Below, piece by piece: positions 1-11,049 of a stretch of 64,000 nucleotides of DNA. This stretch comes from Cichorium intybus (Eukaryota; Streptophyta; Magnoliopsida; Asterales; Asteraceae). The notes beneath the pieces are model-generated. The model did no database searches and was not told where the DNA came from. It saw only the letters and a list, made by a program, of their open reading frames with translations. The DNA lies in assembly GCA_023525715.1 (NCBI GenBank), contig CM042016.1:77306382-77370381 (forward strand), written 5' to 3'. Position 1 is the first letter of the stretch. Each line of letters opens with the position of its first letter. Position numbers and translations under genes: made by a program.

Positions 1-2095
1 CGTCAAAGGATCTGTAGGGTTCTCTTAAGATGATACCCTCTTAACGATGAGGTGACCTTCTTCTACTCTGTGTCTGATGTAATGGTACTTTCTGTCGATA
101 TGTCTGGACTTTCCATGATCTCTTGGTTCCTTAGTCAAGATAACCGCTTCTTCATTATCGCAGAAAAGTTCCATTAGCTTTTGAATGGTCGAGACCACAC
201 CGAGGTCACTGATGAAGTTCTTCAGCCAAGCTGCTTCCTTTGATGCTTTACTTGCAGCTATGTACTCTGATTCATAAGTTGCATCAGCCACCGTTTCCTG
301 TTTGGAACTTTTCCAAGTTACCGCTCCATCGTTTAGAAGAAACACACAGCCCGACTGAGAACGAAAGTTGTCTCTATCTGTCTGAAAGTTGGCGTCACTG
401 TACCCATTCACTCTCAACGTATCACTGCCACCAAGGACTAAAAGCACGTCCTTTGTCCTTCGAAAATACTTGAGAATGTTCTTAACCCGCTGTCTATTGA
501 GCTTTGCCTGGATTTCCCTAATAGCGACTGACCATGCTCAAAGCAAAGGACACATCAGGGCGAGTACATGTCATAGTGTACATGATCGACCCTACAGCCG
601 AAGCGTAAGATACCTGACTCATATCAGCTATCGCTTCATCTGTATTAGGACTTTGAGTCTTACTCAATTTGGTATGCTTTGGATTGGTAGCTCTCATTTC
701 TTAGAATTTTCCATACTAAACCTCTTTAGTACCTTATCTACGTATGTATTTTACGTATGTATTTTTACTAAGTCCAATTAGTCTCTTCTTTCTATCTCTC
801 AAAATTCTTATCCCGAGAATATAAGCCGCTTCTCCAAGGTCTTTCATGGCAAAACACTTTCCAAGCCTAGACTTAACTTCTTGTAATTTGAAAAGTCGTT
901 TCCCATGAGCAGTATGTCATCGACATATAATACCGGAAAACTTACTATATTCCTAATAGCGTTGATCTACACACAAGACTCATCTTCACTCTTAGAGAAA
1001 CCAAACTCATTGACTTTCTCATGGAAGCAAATATTCCAGCTACGAGATGCTTGTTTTAATCCGTAGATGGATTTCTCAAGCTTGCACACTCTATTGGGAA
1101 AAATTTGCATCTACAAAACCCTCTGGCTGACTCATGTAAACATCCTTAGCCAACTTCTTGTTAAGGAAAGCGGTTTTGACATTCATCAGCCAAATTTCAT
1201 AATCATGAAAGGCAGCTATGACAAGCATTATCCTAATAGATTTTATCTTGGCTACTGGTGAGAAGGTATCATCATAGTCAACCCCAGGGGTTTGAGTGAA
1301 TCCCTTCGCAACCAGTCAAGCCTTGAAAGTGTGTACCTTTCCATCCATGTCGGTCTTCTTCTTGAAGATGCATTTGCACCCAACTCTCTTCCGACCTGGC
1401 ACGTTATCAACCAAATTCCAAACTTGGTTGTCATACATGGACTTGATCTCGTTGTATATTGCCTCTTTCCATTTAGCAGCCTCAGGGCCTGCCACTGCTT
1501 CCTTGTAGCTAGCTGGCTCATCCAAATTTATCGGTCTTATCACTAACAAGCGTGTTACCATCTGTAGTAATATGGAAACCATATATATCAGGTGGCATGC
1601 TAACTCTACTGGAACGCCTAAGAGGTAATGACTTGTCTATCGGTTCAACAAGAACTTCTTCCTCTTGCTGAGTGCTAGTATCATCTAAGGTTCCTTCACT
1701 TCCTTCACTGGTTGACTCTTGAATTTCTTCAAGGTCAATGGTGCTCCTACTGTCCTATTTGAATATAAGCTCTTTCTCTCGAAAGACTCCTCTTCGAGCT
1801 ACAAAGACCAAATGTGAAAACCATAGTGGCGACCTCCTCACTTACTTTCGTGCTCCACCTCCTCACTTTCTTTTAGTCCCTGCAAATCAGAACAAATGTG
1901 AAAACCACATCCTGTATCAAGGACCTAAGAATGAGAAGATGATGAGTTATTTGATGAAATAATGTATATACCTACAGACGATGGCTTCACTTTGCCATCC
2001 TTGATGTCTTGCAGATACTTTGGACAACTTCGTTTCCAATGCCCTTTTTCATTGCAGTAGAAGCAATCGGCCTCTTTGGAAAAAAAAACCTCTTC
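1..2095 (-). pseudogene. Ty1/copia gag-pol remnant with integrase deleted
   Basis: Read on the minus strand, 2090-1975 encodes a gag zinc knuckle (CFYCNEKGHWKRSC) followed by DIKDGKVKP. Around 1930-1840 is the protease motif LDTGCGFHIC. From about 1800 down the sequence is already the post-integrase hinge (VARRGVFREKEL, then DSRSTIDLEEIQE). Next come reverse transcriptase (DYDDTFSPVAKIKS near 1270, YVDDILLMGN near 935) and RNase H (447-25). Most of the protease and the whole integrase are therefore missing. Stops and frameshifts interrupt RT. The protein is closest to that of copia 1 (51.6-54.6 kb) in this window. The element continues past the left edge. Confidence 0.85.
25..447 (-). pseudogene. 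copia RNase H domain fragment
   Basis: This 140-residue open stretch has the copia RNase H hallmarks: SDANFQTDRDN, the GGAVTWKSSKQ-like segment, ESEYIAAS and DNEEAVILTKEPRDHGKSRHID. Catalytic-type acidic residues are in place (D of SDA, E of ESEY, D of CDN). It is the C-terminal part of the remnant pol at 1-2095. It differs from the copia 1 copy (53883-54626) by scattered substitutions such as ADATYES for ADSTCES. Confidence 0.8.
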
Positions 2096-2580
2096 ACTTG
2101 TAGTAGTTTAATGCTAAATAACCCTTAGTTGGAATTTGAAGAGCTGTAATATTATTAATAAATCGTCAATGCAATTAACTAACAATTTGTTGATGTACAC
2201 TATTAGTTTGCAATATCATATACGGTTGTTTGATTTGGTTGTCAATGTGTATGTAACTAATATAACTAGAAGAGTGTAATCATATTATTTATGGATATTT
2301 TACTCTATGATTGGAAGAGGTGTTTGATTTCTGTGTAATAGAAATGAAACATAAATAAATTAAAATAGATTTTAATTATAAAATTATCCTTATGAGTTTG
2401 TGTTTTTGTTACGCTCTAAGTATCAATCTATATATCTATATATGTATCTATATTTATATATTTGTACGTCTTAGTTTTTATGACAATTTAATTTTTTTAG
2501 AAAACACGATTTTTTATAATAAAAACATCATTTCATTTAAAAGTTTCAAACATAATTAATATTTTATTAACCAAAACATA
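2096..2580. other. AT-rich spacer, no feature recognised
   Basis: The sequence is AT-rich, with no open frame, repeat end or known motif that I can support. It lies between the truncated gag of the copia remnant and a gypsy-like LTR remnant. Confidence 0.4.
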
Positions 2581-4560
2581 AAATGTCATCAATATTTCAA
2601 AACATTCAGAGGAAGTCGAAAGCTAAAATAATATCAACACAAAACATAAACCAAAAGAGAAGTCGTGCCAGTGTGTACTCGTTATGCCTTGCCATACCTC
2701 GTACTCGATGTACTTGAAACAGTGGTTTTAAAGGGGAAAGGGTAAGCACACAACTTAGTGAATTCCAACACATACACAACATATCATTCATACATACTCT
2801 ACCCCTATCAGAAAGAATGTAACACAAACATTACAGTAAACATCAGTCTAGACTACCCTGTACATTGAGCCATGCTCCTCCGCTGAGCACTCTAAGTCGT
2901 GCATACTCTGTTCGGTACCTCGAGCCATACGTATCCACTCAGTGCGTCTTATCGGGCATCCCAGCTCTGTACCACGTTGAGCTTAGTGCGTCGAGCCATC
3001 CTATATTGCTCAGTACGTTGAGCCTCCCTATAATCAGATACTAGACCCAGACCTGCCTAGTACTAACCACACACATCCTATAATCACACACGAGCTAAAG
3101 TAAAGGACATACAACATCCACCCAATGTAGTGAGAAACTCACCTGATACGAAGCAGTAGCTCACTATAACGAGCAATATAGAAAATCAAGATTGCTTCTT
3201 CTTGGGACGACCTATAATCACATATGTGTCACTAACTAACTCAGAACGACGTTTCTATTTCATTATACACATACTTATACTTGTTATACTTTTGTTGTCT
3301 TTATATCATGCTTCGTTCTAGAACCCAATAACCTCCTTTGACCCATTTCACCTATATAATAATTATTACATATATGTATATTTAGCTTTCCATAATTTTT
3401 AAGGACCCCTTCTCACCGCCCTTGGGTTATATTTATGGTTTATTCATCATTTTAGAGTTTAACAACATGCTAAAAATTGGATCAGGTTGCAAAGTTTTCT
3501 AATTTCACAATCTCTAAGAAAAATATGGCATCAACTAGACCCTAATACAAGACTACAGGGTTTGACCTCATGTCATTTTCATTTTTCTAAAGAATTAATC
3601 CAAACTCTAAATGGGTTAAGAACTGGGTTCTGCATTTTGGTATTGCCAAACTAGACACTCAACCCGAACTAAGGCCACTAACCTCACACCTAAATGATTT
3701 TTGTATGAGTTTTAGTGATTTTTACAAGTCGGGTGACTTAATCTGTCAAGGTTTCGAACCAGTCTGTAAATATTGACAATTTCACTTCAACTAGGATTGG
3801 AATCAGATCAAACCCTTTTGGTGGAAGAAACTACACTTCTAAACCTTTCCAGGGAATATGATTCGACCAAACTACTTCATCCAATGATTTTACACGGTTT
3901 TTCAAAGATGACCTCAAAACAGTGGATTTCCAATAGGGTTTTCGACCCTTAGCCCATTAATACCACAAGGTTAAGACATTAAGGGTCTGAAATAACTTAA
4001 CTAGAAATAGTAAAGCATGAAGATCTGATTGAAACCATTAAGAAACAACCATACACACACATGCCCACGATGAAGATGTATGGTGGTGTGGTTTCGACAA
4101 TAGAACAAGGAGAGGGAAGGATTTGTTTACCTAGATGATTCAACAACCAAGACACTTGAAGCCCTCACCCTACACAATCCTCCCTCCATAGCCTCACGCT
4201 TTCTCTTCTTCTTTCCTGCACAAAACTCACGGTCTCTCTCTCACGACTAGGGAAAAACTAGGGTTGCATGGGTCTACCTACATATATGAATGCTAGAAAT
4301 CGAGATTTTGGTTAGGCCACACTTCAAAGCTAAGAGCCAACAGCCCTTTACGAGGATCTAAGGCTGGATATGCCCTTCAAGGATTTAGAATCCATGCATA
4401 ATTGAGATATTGCACCTTTGGTCCCTGCACTATCCCTTTTTATTTTCTTTTTAACCAAAGCTCAATTATTCCACATTTAAAGTTTCCTAATTAGCATTTT
4501 ACCCCCTCTAATCTATCTATTTTAATTTGGAATTATCAACGTGTTATTCCACATTTAGAG
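2581..4560 (-). repeat. Decayed gypsy (Tekay-like) LTR remnant, probable
   Basis: There is no coding capacity. The right part (4400-4510, a 'ttggtccctgcact' stretch, then 'accaaagctcaattatt') resembles the end of the 2.6-kb LTRs at 15678-18343 and 22557-25171 ('ttttggtccctctagttc', 'accaaaactcaattatc'). The overall T/C-rich style also matches. I could not find clean TG/CA ends or a target-site duplication, so this is a family-level guess. Another decayed LTR type remains possible. Confidence 0.35.
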
Positions 4561-4569
4561 TGGGAGATT

Positions 4570-5156
4570 GTTGAGCAAGTGTGGAGCCTAATTTGAATTA
4601 AAGAAGTCTAGATAACCGAAGAGGATCTATTGACCGAAGAACCAAAAATAGAGGCAAAGACATGCCAGTGTTGTTGATTTTTGCGTCTCGGTATGATCCT
4701 TAGGCTTCGGTTAAGGAAGTTACTCGTTTCGGTCAGACTAACCAAAGTGAATCGACAGTTGGAAGAAGTATCACGAGTCGGGTGCATCTCACCTATAATG
4801 ACAACTGAACTTCTTCAATAAATCAACAGATGGGTTAGAACCAAAGATATATTGATCAGCAGGACCGAGGCAAGTCATGCCTCGTCCGGTTTTGGTTTTG
4901 ATGATATGTCCTCGGTTAGGCATGAAAAGCAAGGCATCCAAGATAGACAGTAACAGATGCTGGTAACCGAGGAGGTTGCCAGACCAAAGGATTATGATGA
5001 AGAGAAAACTCTTTTCGGACCGAGAAGCCTTGTTTGAGAAAGCTAAAAATCAGTATCTTCTACGGACCAAAGTTCACCCTGACAAACAGTAGCTCGGGCT
5101 ATTATAACAGGAGTGAATGCATCAAGAAGATGAAACGGCAGTGTATTTTGACACGT
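4570..5156 (+). repeat. Probable copia LTR, truncated
   Basis: Immediately upstream is a polypurine-like tract (AGAGTGGGAGAT, 4558-4569) matching those before the 3' LTRs of copia 1 and copia 2 (AAGTGGGAGA). It is followed by TGTTGAGC, a TGTTG-type LTR start. This suggests a plus-strand copia 3' LTR whose end is cut off by the gypsy LTR piece at 5157. No partner LTR is in the window. Confidence 0.4.
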
Positions 5157-5427
5157 CCCAGTCGTTGATGCGGTCAAAAATAGAAACTAAAGCCTTATTA
5201 TCCACTAGCTAGGGTAAGTAAGGGTCGAACCAATGAGTTCTTGATTTGCACTTTTTGTCGAGAAACGCCTGACTATAGTGTCACTTTATAACAGGGAAAT
5301 TACTTAACACTTGGAAACAAAACTCAAATATAAAATCAAACACAGATCTGAAAAATCATGAAACCGAACATTCTTCTTTATTAAAATCAAACTGAAATAA
5401 CCGTTCACCAAACTAACACTATCAAAC
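5157..5427 (-). repeat. Athila-lineage LTR fragment, same family group as elements C and D
   Basis: It starts TGACACG and carries GATGCGGTCAAAAATA, then AGTAAGGGTCGA. This matches the ends of the LTRs at 27792, 33046 and 37466 (TGACA...TGCGGTCAAAAATAA...AGGGTCGATCC). Only about 270 bp of a roughly 980-bp LTR remain. At 5428 the sequence changes to copia 3' untranslated sequence. Confidence 0.5.
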
Positions 5428-5872
5428 TACGATATTCTGTTTCTCGACTTCCGATTCTGCTTATGACTTTAAGACTTCTAATTGAACACATCAATTCAGT
5501 CCTGGCTGGCCATCACTTTAGTCAACTTTAAAATCATCGAGAGGCCTACAGATATCTGTTTCCCATCAGGGTCAAGGAACGAATAAGCTTCGACTCATAT
5601 GCTTGTGTCTTTTACTCATCAAAATCGCGCACAACAATGCGTTTTATAACATCGAGTTACCGATGCATTTACGCATTATCAATGCACAACCGACTTGCAA
5701 ATTTCAACTCATATGTCTCCATTTCAAGACCATAAGATATTATCGTCTCAAAATTGCTCGTGATATAATCCATGAAGCAATTCTTTGAGCGTGGGTTTAT
5801 CCAATACTCAAATCTCCATTTCTAAGTACTCATGAACATTGTAGCAATCCTGCTGCTATGTCTAACTCCTTA
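5428..5872 (-). mobile_element. Copia B 3' untranslated region, distal part
   Basis: The reverse complement closely follows the copia 1 3' UTR at about 54895-55290 (for example AACACATCAATTCAG and GAGGCCTACAGATAT). The other half of this UTR resumes at 13362 after the CACTA insertion. This places it near the 3' end of minus-strand copia B, whose 5' LTR is at 34330-35072. The expected 3' LTR is absent and the boundary at 5428 is a breakpoint. Confidence 0.65.
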
Positions 5873-5977
5873 CACCACTAGAAAAAGCCTGAATAGCTAC
5901 GGAAGTTTGCTACGGAGGTGGTATCCGTAGCTATTCTGCTACGGAAATGCTACGAAATAATGTTCTATAGCAATTTT

Positions 5978-6490
5978 GCTACGGAATTTGCTATGGAATT
6001 GCACTCCGTAGCTAATATTTTAACAGCTATGAAATTTGGTTACAGAAATAGAATCCGTAGTTATTTTTCAACGAAATTTGATATGGAATGGAATTTCGTA
6101 GCAAGTTTGCTACGGAATTTGCTACGGAATTGCACTCCGTAGCTAATATCTTAACAGCTACGAAATTTGGCTACGGAAATAGAATCCGTAGTTATTTTTC
6201 TACAGAATTTGCTATGGATTGGAATTTCGTAGCAAGTTTGCTACGGAATTTGCTATGGAATTGAACTTTGTAGTTAATATCTGAACAATTACGAAATTTT
6301 GCTATAGAAATAGAATATGTAGCTATTTTTCTACGGAATTTACTATGGAATGACATATTGTAGCAACTTTGCTACGAAAATGAATTCGGTAGCTAAAATG
6401 TAAATATCTACGAAATTTTGCTACGGAATAGAATTTGTAGCTAGCTTGCTACAGAATTTGCTACGGGATTGGAACTCGTAGCTATCTTGA
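5978..6490. repeat. 131-bp tandem repeat in the CACTA left subterminal region
   Basis: Units starting GCTACGGAATTTGCTA or a close variant begin at 5978, 6109, 6240 and 6371, an exact 131-bp period. Each unit contains several direct and inverted CTACGGA/TCCGTAG motifs. Copies drift by point changes. The right end (13229-13346) has the same short motif but only about 120 bp of it, so the two ends are unequal. Confidence 0.85.
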
Positions 6491-6878
6491 TTAGTCGCTT
6501 GTTATCTTGATTTGTAGCTTGTTGAAGTAATAGAAAATTTTTAAGACATTATATGTATCCAAAATGATATACTTTACGGACTTGTTCAAATGGTTTAAAA
6601 ACTCGGGTCTACCCGGCGGCTAACCGGTTGGACTGTAGCTTGTTGAAGAGTGCGGGTCAATTGTGGTCGGGTTGACTTGGTAGCTTAACCAATCCAAGCA
6701 ATGTTTAATTTCCTTTTACATCATTAAGCACCTCATAGAAAGAATTATTTTATTGGATTGACCCGATAGGTGAAGCAGTTTTTCATGAGAGATGGTTCCA
6801 TTTTAGGAGTTTTATCGACACTTTTTGAACTTCCTAGCTAGGGATGCAATTTTGACACACGGATTGGGTCCCTGCGGA

Positions 6879-7563
6879 TAGACCTGGCAATCCGTGTCTA
6901 CGTGTCGTGTATTCGTGTCAGACATGAATTTACACGACACGAATTTGTAAAACACGTACACGACACGAATTGTAAAACGTGTCTGGGATATCAAACACGT
7001 ACACGACACAGATTTAATGCGTGTAACACGCGACACGACACGAATAAACACGTTTTTTGTCCGTGTCACACGAAAACACGAATTTACACGAATAAACACG
7101 TTTTTTGATGATACGATGATTTTAGGAATTACGTTTATTTACAAAATCTATGATGTTTTCTAAATTGGTCATTCGTATATCAGTAAACGTTAAACTAATC
7201 CCTGAACTTCAAGGAAAACTGAATTTAATTCGTGTATATACGTGTCTATTTGTGTCACGTGTTCGTGTCACGTGTAACACGAATTTAATTCGTGTCTTAT
7301 ACGTGTCAAAACAAGTAAATTCGTGTTTGACACGTATAAGACACGAAACACGAATTTAAAATACGTGTCAGATACGAATAGACACGAAACACGAATTCCT
7401 AAAACCCATACACGAATTCCTAAAACCCATACAGGGAAAACCCATACACGAATTCCTAAAACCTATACACGAATTCCTAAAACCCATACAGGGAAAACTC
7501 GTGTCGTTTTCGTGTCGTTTTCGTGTCGTGTCTTTCGTGTCGTGACCCATATTGCCAGGTCTA
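6879..7563. mobile_element. Small non-autonomous hAT element (685 bp)
   Basis: The terminal inverted repeat is TAGACCTGGCAAT on the left and ATTGCCAGGTCTA on the right. A perfect 8-bp duplication CCTGCGGA (6871-6878 and 7564-7571) identifies the hAT superfamily. The interior is dominated by degenerate ACGACACGAAT/CGTGTCGTGT repeats in both orientations and by short tandem copies of a TACACGAATTCCTAAAACCCA unit near 7400-7490. There is no transposase. Open frames across it are artefacts of the repeats. Confidence 0.9.
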
Positions 7564-7716
7564 CCTGCGGATATCCGACCTGTGTGTATCGGGTATTCCT
7601 CGTTTTAACGGGTAATGGATCAGGGATGGGGCTTAATTTTTTTACCCGAAGCAGGGTCGGGTCGGGTATGATACCATCAGCCTCCGTTTAGACCTTATAT
7701 CTGTACCATATATAAT

Positions 7717-8129
7717 TAGGGATGTGCAAATGGTCCTCGGAACCGAGCCCAAGCCCAAGAACGGAGGAACCGGACCCGAGATAAGGAACCGACCATGTTA
7801 CTTGGTCGGTACTCGGTCCGTATATGTGGCTTAATTCGGTCTTGATCCTTCTCGGTCTTGGTCCTTTGGTATTGTCGGGTTCTCGGGTACGGAACCGACC
7901 GAAAGTCTAAAAGACATTAAGATTATAATGTAAGCCTTTGAAATTTTTAAGCTTGGTCCTGCTCGGGTAAAACCCGACCAAACCCATACCCGAACCTAAC
8001 ACCAAGTCTCATAGTTTGGTCGGTCCTCGGTTCCATTGAATGTCTTCCCTCGGACTCGGTCCGGCTCGAATTCGGTCTGGCTCGGATTCGGTCCTGGTGG
8101 GGTCGGTCCCAAGACCACGCTCACCCCTA
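7717..8129. mobile_element. Small non-autonomous hAT element (413 bp)
   Basis: The left end TAGGGATGTGC and the inverted right end TAGGGGTGAGC form imperfect terminal repeats. They are flanked by the 8-bp duplication TATATAAT (7709-7716 and 8130-8137). The interior is rich in short CCGAACC/GGTCGG motifs in both orientations. There is no coding capacity. Confidence 0.85.
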
Positions 8130-8137
8130 TATATAAT

Positions 8138-9244
8138 ACATACATATAGTACAAGAGTCTTAATGCACAATATCTTAATTTTTAAGACCGTACAAACCAT
8201 GAATGCATTTAATTTTTGAGCGGCTAAAATTTTGAAACATGTATTTGAATTTTCTCGGTGTGCTGAAAATTTTGAAAATACTTCTGAAAATTTTGAAATC
8301 CCTCATTGCTACCAATGAATAACTAAAGACGCACATTCTACTTCTACTCCACCTCCACCATTCCTCGGCGATTGTGCTTCATCTGCACCATCATCACTAG
8401 CCCCCATCATAACAACTGCACAAAACACCCTAATCGCCTTCTATCCCAGCCGCTTCTGCCTTCCGTGATTTGTTTTTTCATAAGCTCTCTTTCATATATT
8501 ATTCTAATCTAATCTAATTTGGGTCTAATGTCTTCTCATTAAAGGTACAATTATTCGGTTATTACTTTTGTAATCTACCTGCTAATTTTTTATAACCATC
8601 TGATTTACCTCTATATATTACTAATTCTATCCACTAATCTTTTATGATTTTGTTTTTGCGGTAAACCAGGTGTTCACAATTTATCAGCCATAAGACATTT
8701 ACGAATCTCGGCGATACATAAGAACAGTAACGAATATTAAGACGAAGATGAACTGTATCATGCACGAAAATCTGGTGCTTTTGTTTAAATTTCTTTTCAT
8801 ACCATCTCAATCAAAGCTAAAACTAAAACCCCTTTTTTCGATTTAGGGTTTTTTCTTGATATTTTTGTCATCATATTCTTATGCGATTTGCAGGGGTGGT
8901 TGGTTGTGGTTCTGGTTTTGTAAGGCTATGAAGAGTGCTTCACTTGGTTCCCACATGAAAAGTGGTGTCACGTCACCGACGCGTCATCTCACTTGCTTAC
9001 CACACCATCAAGGAAATACCTACCACTCCACATAATATAATCATTTATTTTTTGATTTATTTTTAATAAAACCCTAATTCTTTTTTTGATTTAATTTAAA
9101 TAAAAACATAAATTAAAATCCTAAAAATTAAAATTTCATTAAAATAAAAACATTACAATTCCTAAAAATTAAAATTACAACCCTAAAAATTAAAAAGTAC
9201 ATCGACTCGAAAATTTAAAATTACGAAAATAACAACTAAAAACG
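8138..9244. other. Non-coding CACTA interior left of the Harbinger transposase
   Basis: The sequence is AT-rich with no supported frame. Around 8930-9010 a segment rich in CACG/GTGG may hold one end of the Harbinger element, because similar GTGTCCACGTAG-type sequence occurs near 10880-10900. I could not match clean terminal repeats or a 3-bp duplication. Confidence 0.3.
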
Positions 9245-10517
9245 CTACTCGTCGTCGTCGTGTTCCATCCGATTTTCGTAAATATGCTCTGTCAAATCGT
9301 GGCGAAGATTGCCGTGCGTTTCCTTGCTATGTATTTCCAGAACACGTGTAAAGTATTGGGGACTACCGGGTACAAATTGTTGGTGCGGATTTATGGCGTT
9401 GTGCGGATTATACATACAAATTGCCCGATCTTTTTATTCTATTATCATATTGTGTAATATGATACACGCGTACATAATGTTCGCTATGTTATCCTTATCC
9501 CATGCGCGTGAGGGATATTTGATAATATGAAACTTTTTCTTCAAAACACCAAAAGCTCTCTCGACGTCCTTCCTTGCCGATTCTTGGGACGCTTTAAACA
9601 ATTTTCGTTTTTCATCGACCGGATGTTGATAAGCTTTGACAAACGTCGCATACTCAGGATATATCCCATCCACAAGATAGTAACCGTGTTTATATTCATT
9701 CCCATTCACCACAAATGGACAATCGGGCGCCTTGCCGGTCAAAATATCATTGAAAATAGGCGACTCATTAAGCACATTTATGTCGTTGTTTGACCCCGCG
9801 ACTCCAAAAAAACGCAATCCAAATCCATAGATCATGCGATGCGACGGCTTCTAGCATCATCGTTGGCACTCCGTGATCGCCCCGCGTAAACTGTCTGCGC
9901 CATGCACTTAGACAGTTCTCCCACACCCAATGTGTGCAATCAAGGCTATCGAGCATTCCTGTGAACCCGTGTGCTGCGTGATGGGCGACATATAATTCTT
10001 CGACATCACTCTTGGTCGGCCTACGCAAATATATGTCCCTGTAAAGCTCGATAACACACTTAGCAAACAAATATGTATACTGGCGGGATGTTCTGTCGGC
10101 CATCTTTATATAGTCGTCTGTTGAGTCCGAAGTCTGGCCCATCGCTATAAGCCGAAGTGCGGCTGATACTTTCTGGTACGTGGTAAACCCCCTTCTACCT
10201 CTACCATCCCACCCCAATTGGAATTCTTCGTAATTCTTAGCTAAATCGTTACACAAACGAAGGACAAGCGATTTGTTTAAACGAAAGCGTCTCTTGAATT
10301 GTTTATCATCATACAAACAATCTTCTGCAAAGTAATCACGTATCAGAAGCTCCTGTGCAGCCGCTCGATCTCGGTTTATAGTCTTTCTCGTCTTTTTAAT
10401 GGAAGCTTCTCTTTTCCGACGGAAGTAACGAGCTATCCCAGTCACAATGACTGGAAAAAACGCCTCATCATCGGATGACGATGAAAATTCTTCATCGGGA
10501 TAATGTAAATCATCCAT
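9245..10517 (-). pseudogene. PIF/Harbinger transposase, frameshifted
   Basis: This is a DDE nuclease of the plant PIF/Harbinger group, starting at the ATG at 10517 and ending at a TAG at 9245. The N-terminal half is helical and basic. The catalytic D lies in LDSLDCTHWVWENC, the second D in YYLVDGIYPEYATF, and the E in ARKDVERAFGVLKKKF. The product is split by one extra base in an A7 run on the plus strand (9806-9812), which breaks the normal AFFGVAGSNND stretch. A TAA follows HNMIIE at about 9434, before the last 60 or so residues (ending EHDDDE). The partner Myb-like ORF of this superfamily was not found. Confidence 0.85.
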
Positions 10518-10572
10518 TTTTTTTACAGAGTATTTGTTGGTTTTGATGGTGTAGTTGTTTAAATGTGAGATG

Positions 10573-10712
<140 letters not shown>

Positions 10713-11049
10713 ATTTGAAATTTTGAAAAAATTAATTTTTTTTTAAAAACCTCCAACGGACAACCCAACGTTCAATTCAAACTCAACGGTCAAAAAAACT
10801 CGCGTGGCTCTACGTTGCTGAACCCACGGCTGGCCACATCCACGCCACCCACGCGAGAGGGGGGCGGTGTGCCACGCCGTGTGTGGTGTCCACGTAGTCC
10901 CCACGTACCATGCATGGTATGTATTCCCTTCAGCCTAAGCATTAAAAGGACTTCGTTGCAGTGGCAACCGATAACCTCCAACTGCAATTTGATCTTAGAG
11001 AATACGGTGGTTTGGTAATATGACTTGATCTTTTTCTTTCTTGGTTGAT

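Noticed and set aside
6870..7560. CRISPR-like or satellite array
   Set aside because: The repeats are irregular and bidirectional, bounded by hAT terminal repeats and an 8-bp duplication. They are an internal part of a small transposon.
6838..7690. Outer hAT element starting TAGGGATGCAA around the 685-bp hAT
   Set aside because: The left end resembles hAT ends and the interior has GGGTCGGGT repeats, but no matching right end or 8-bp duplication was found.
6902..7691. Overlapping open frames rich in RVRH/TRIPKTH repeats
   Set aside because: They follow the CACGAATT-type repeats of a non-coding hAT element and are open on both strands. They are not genes.
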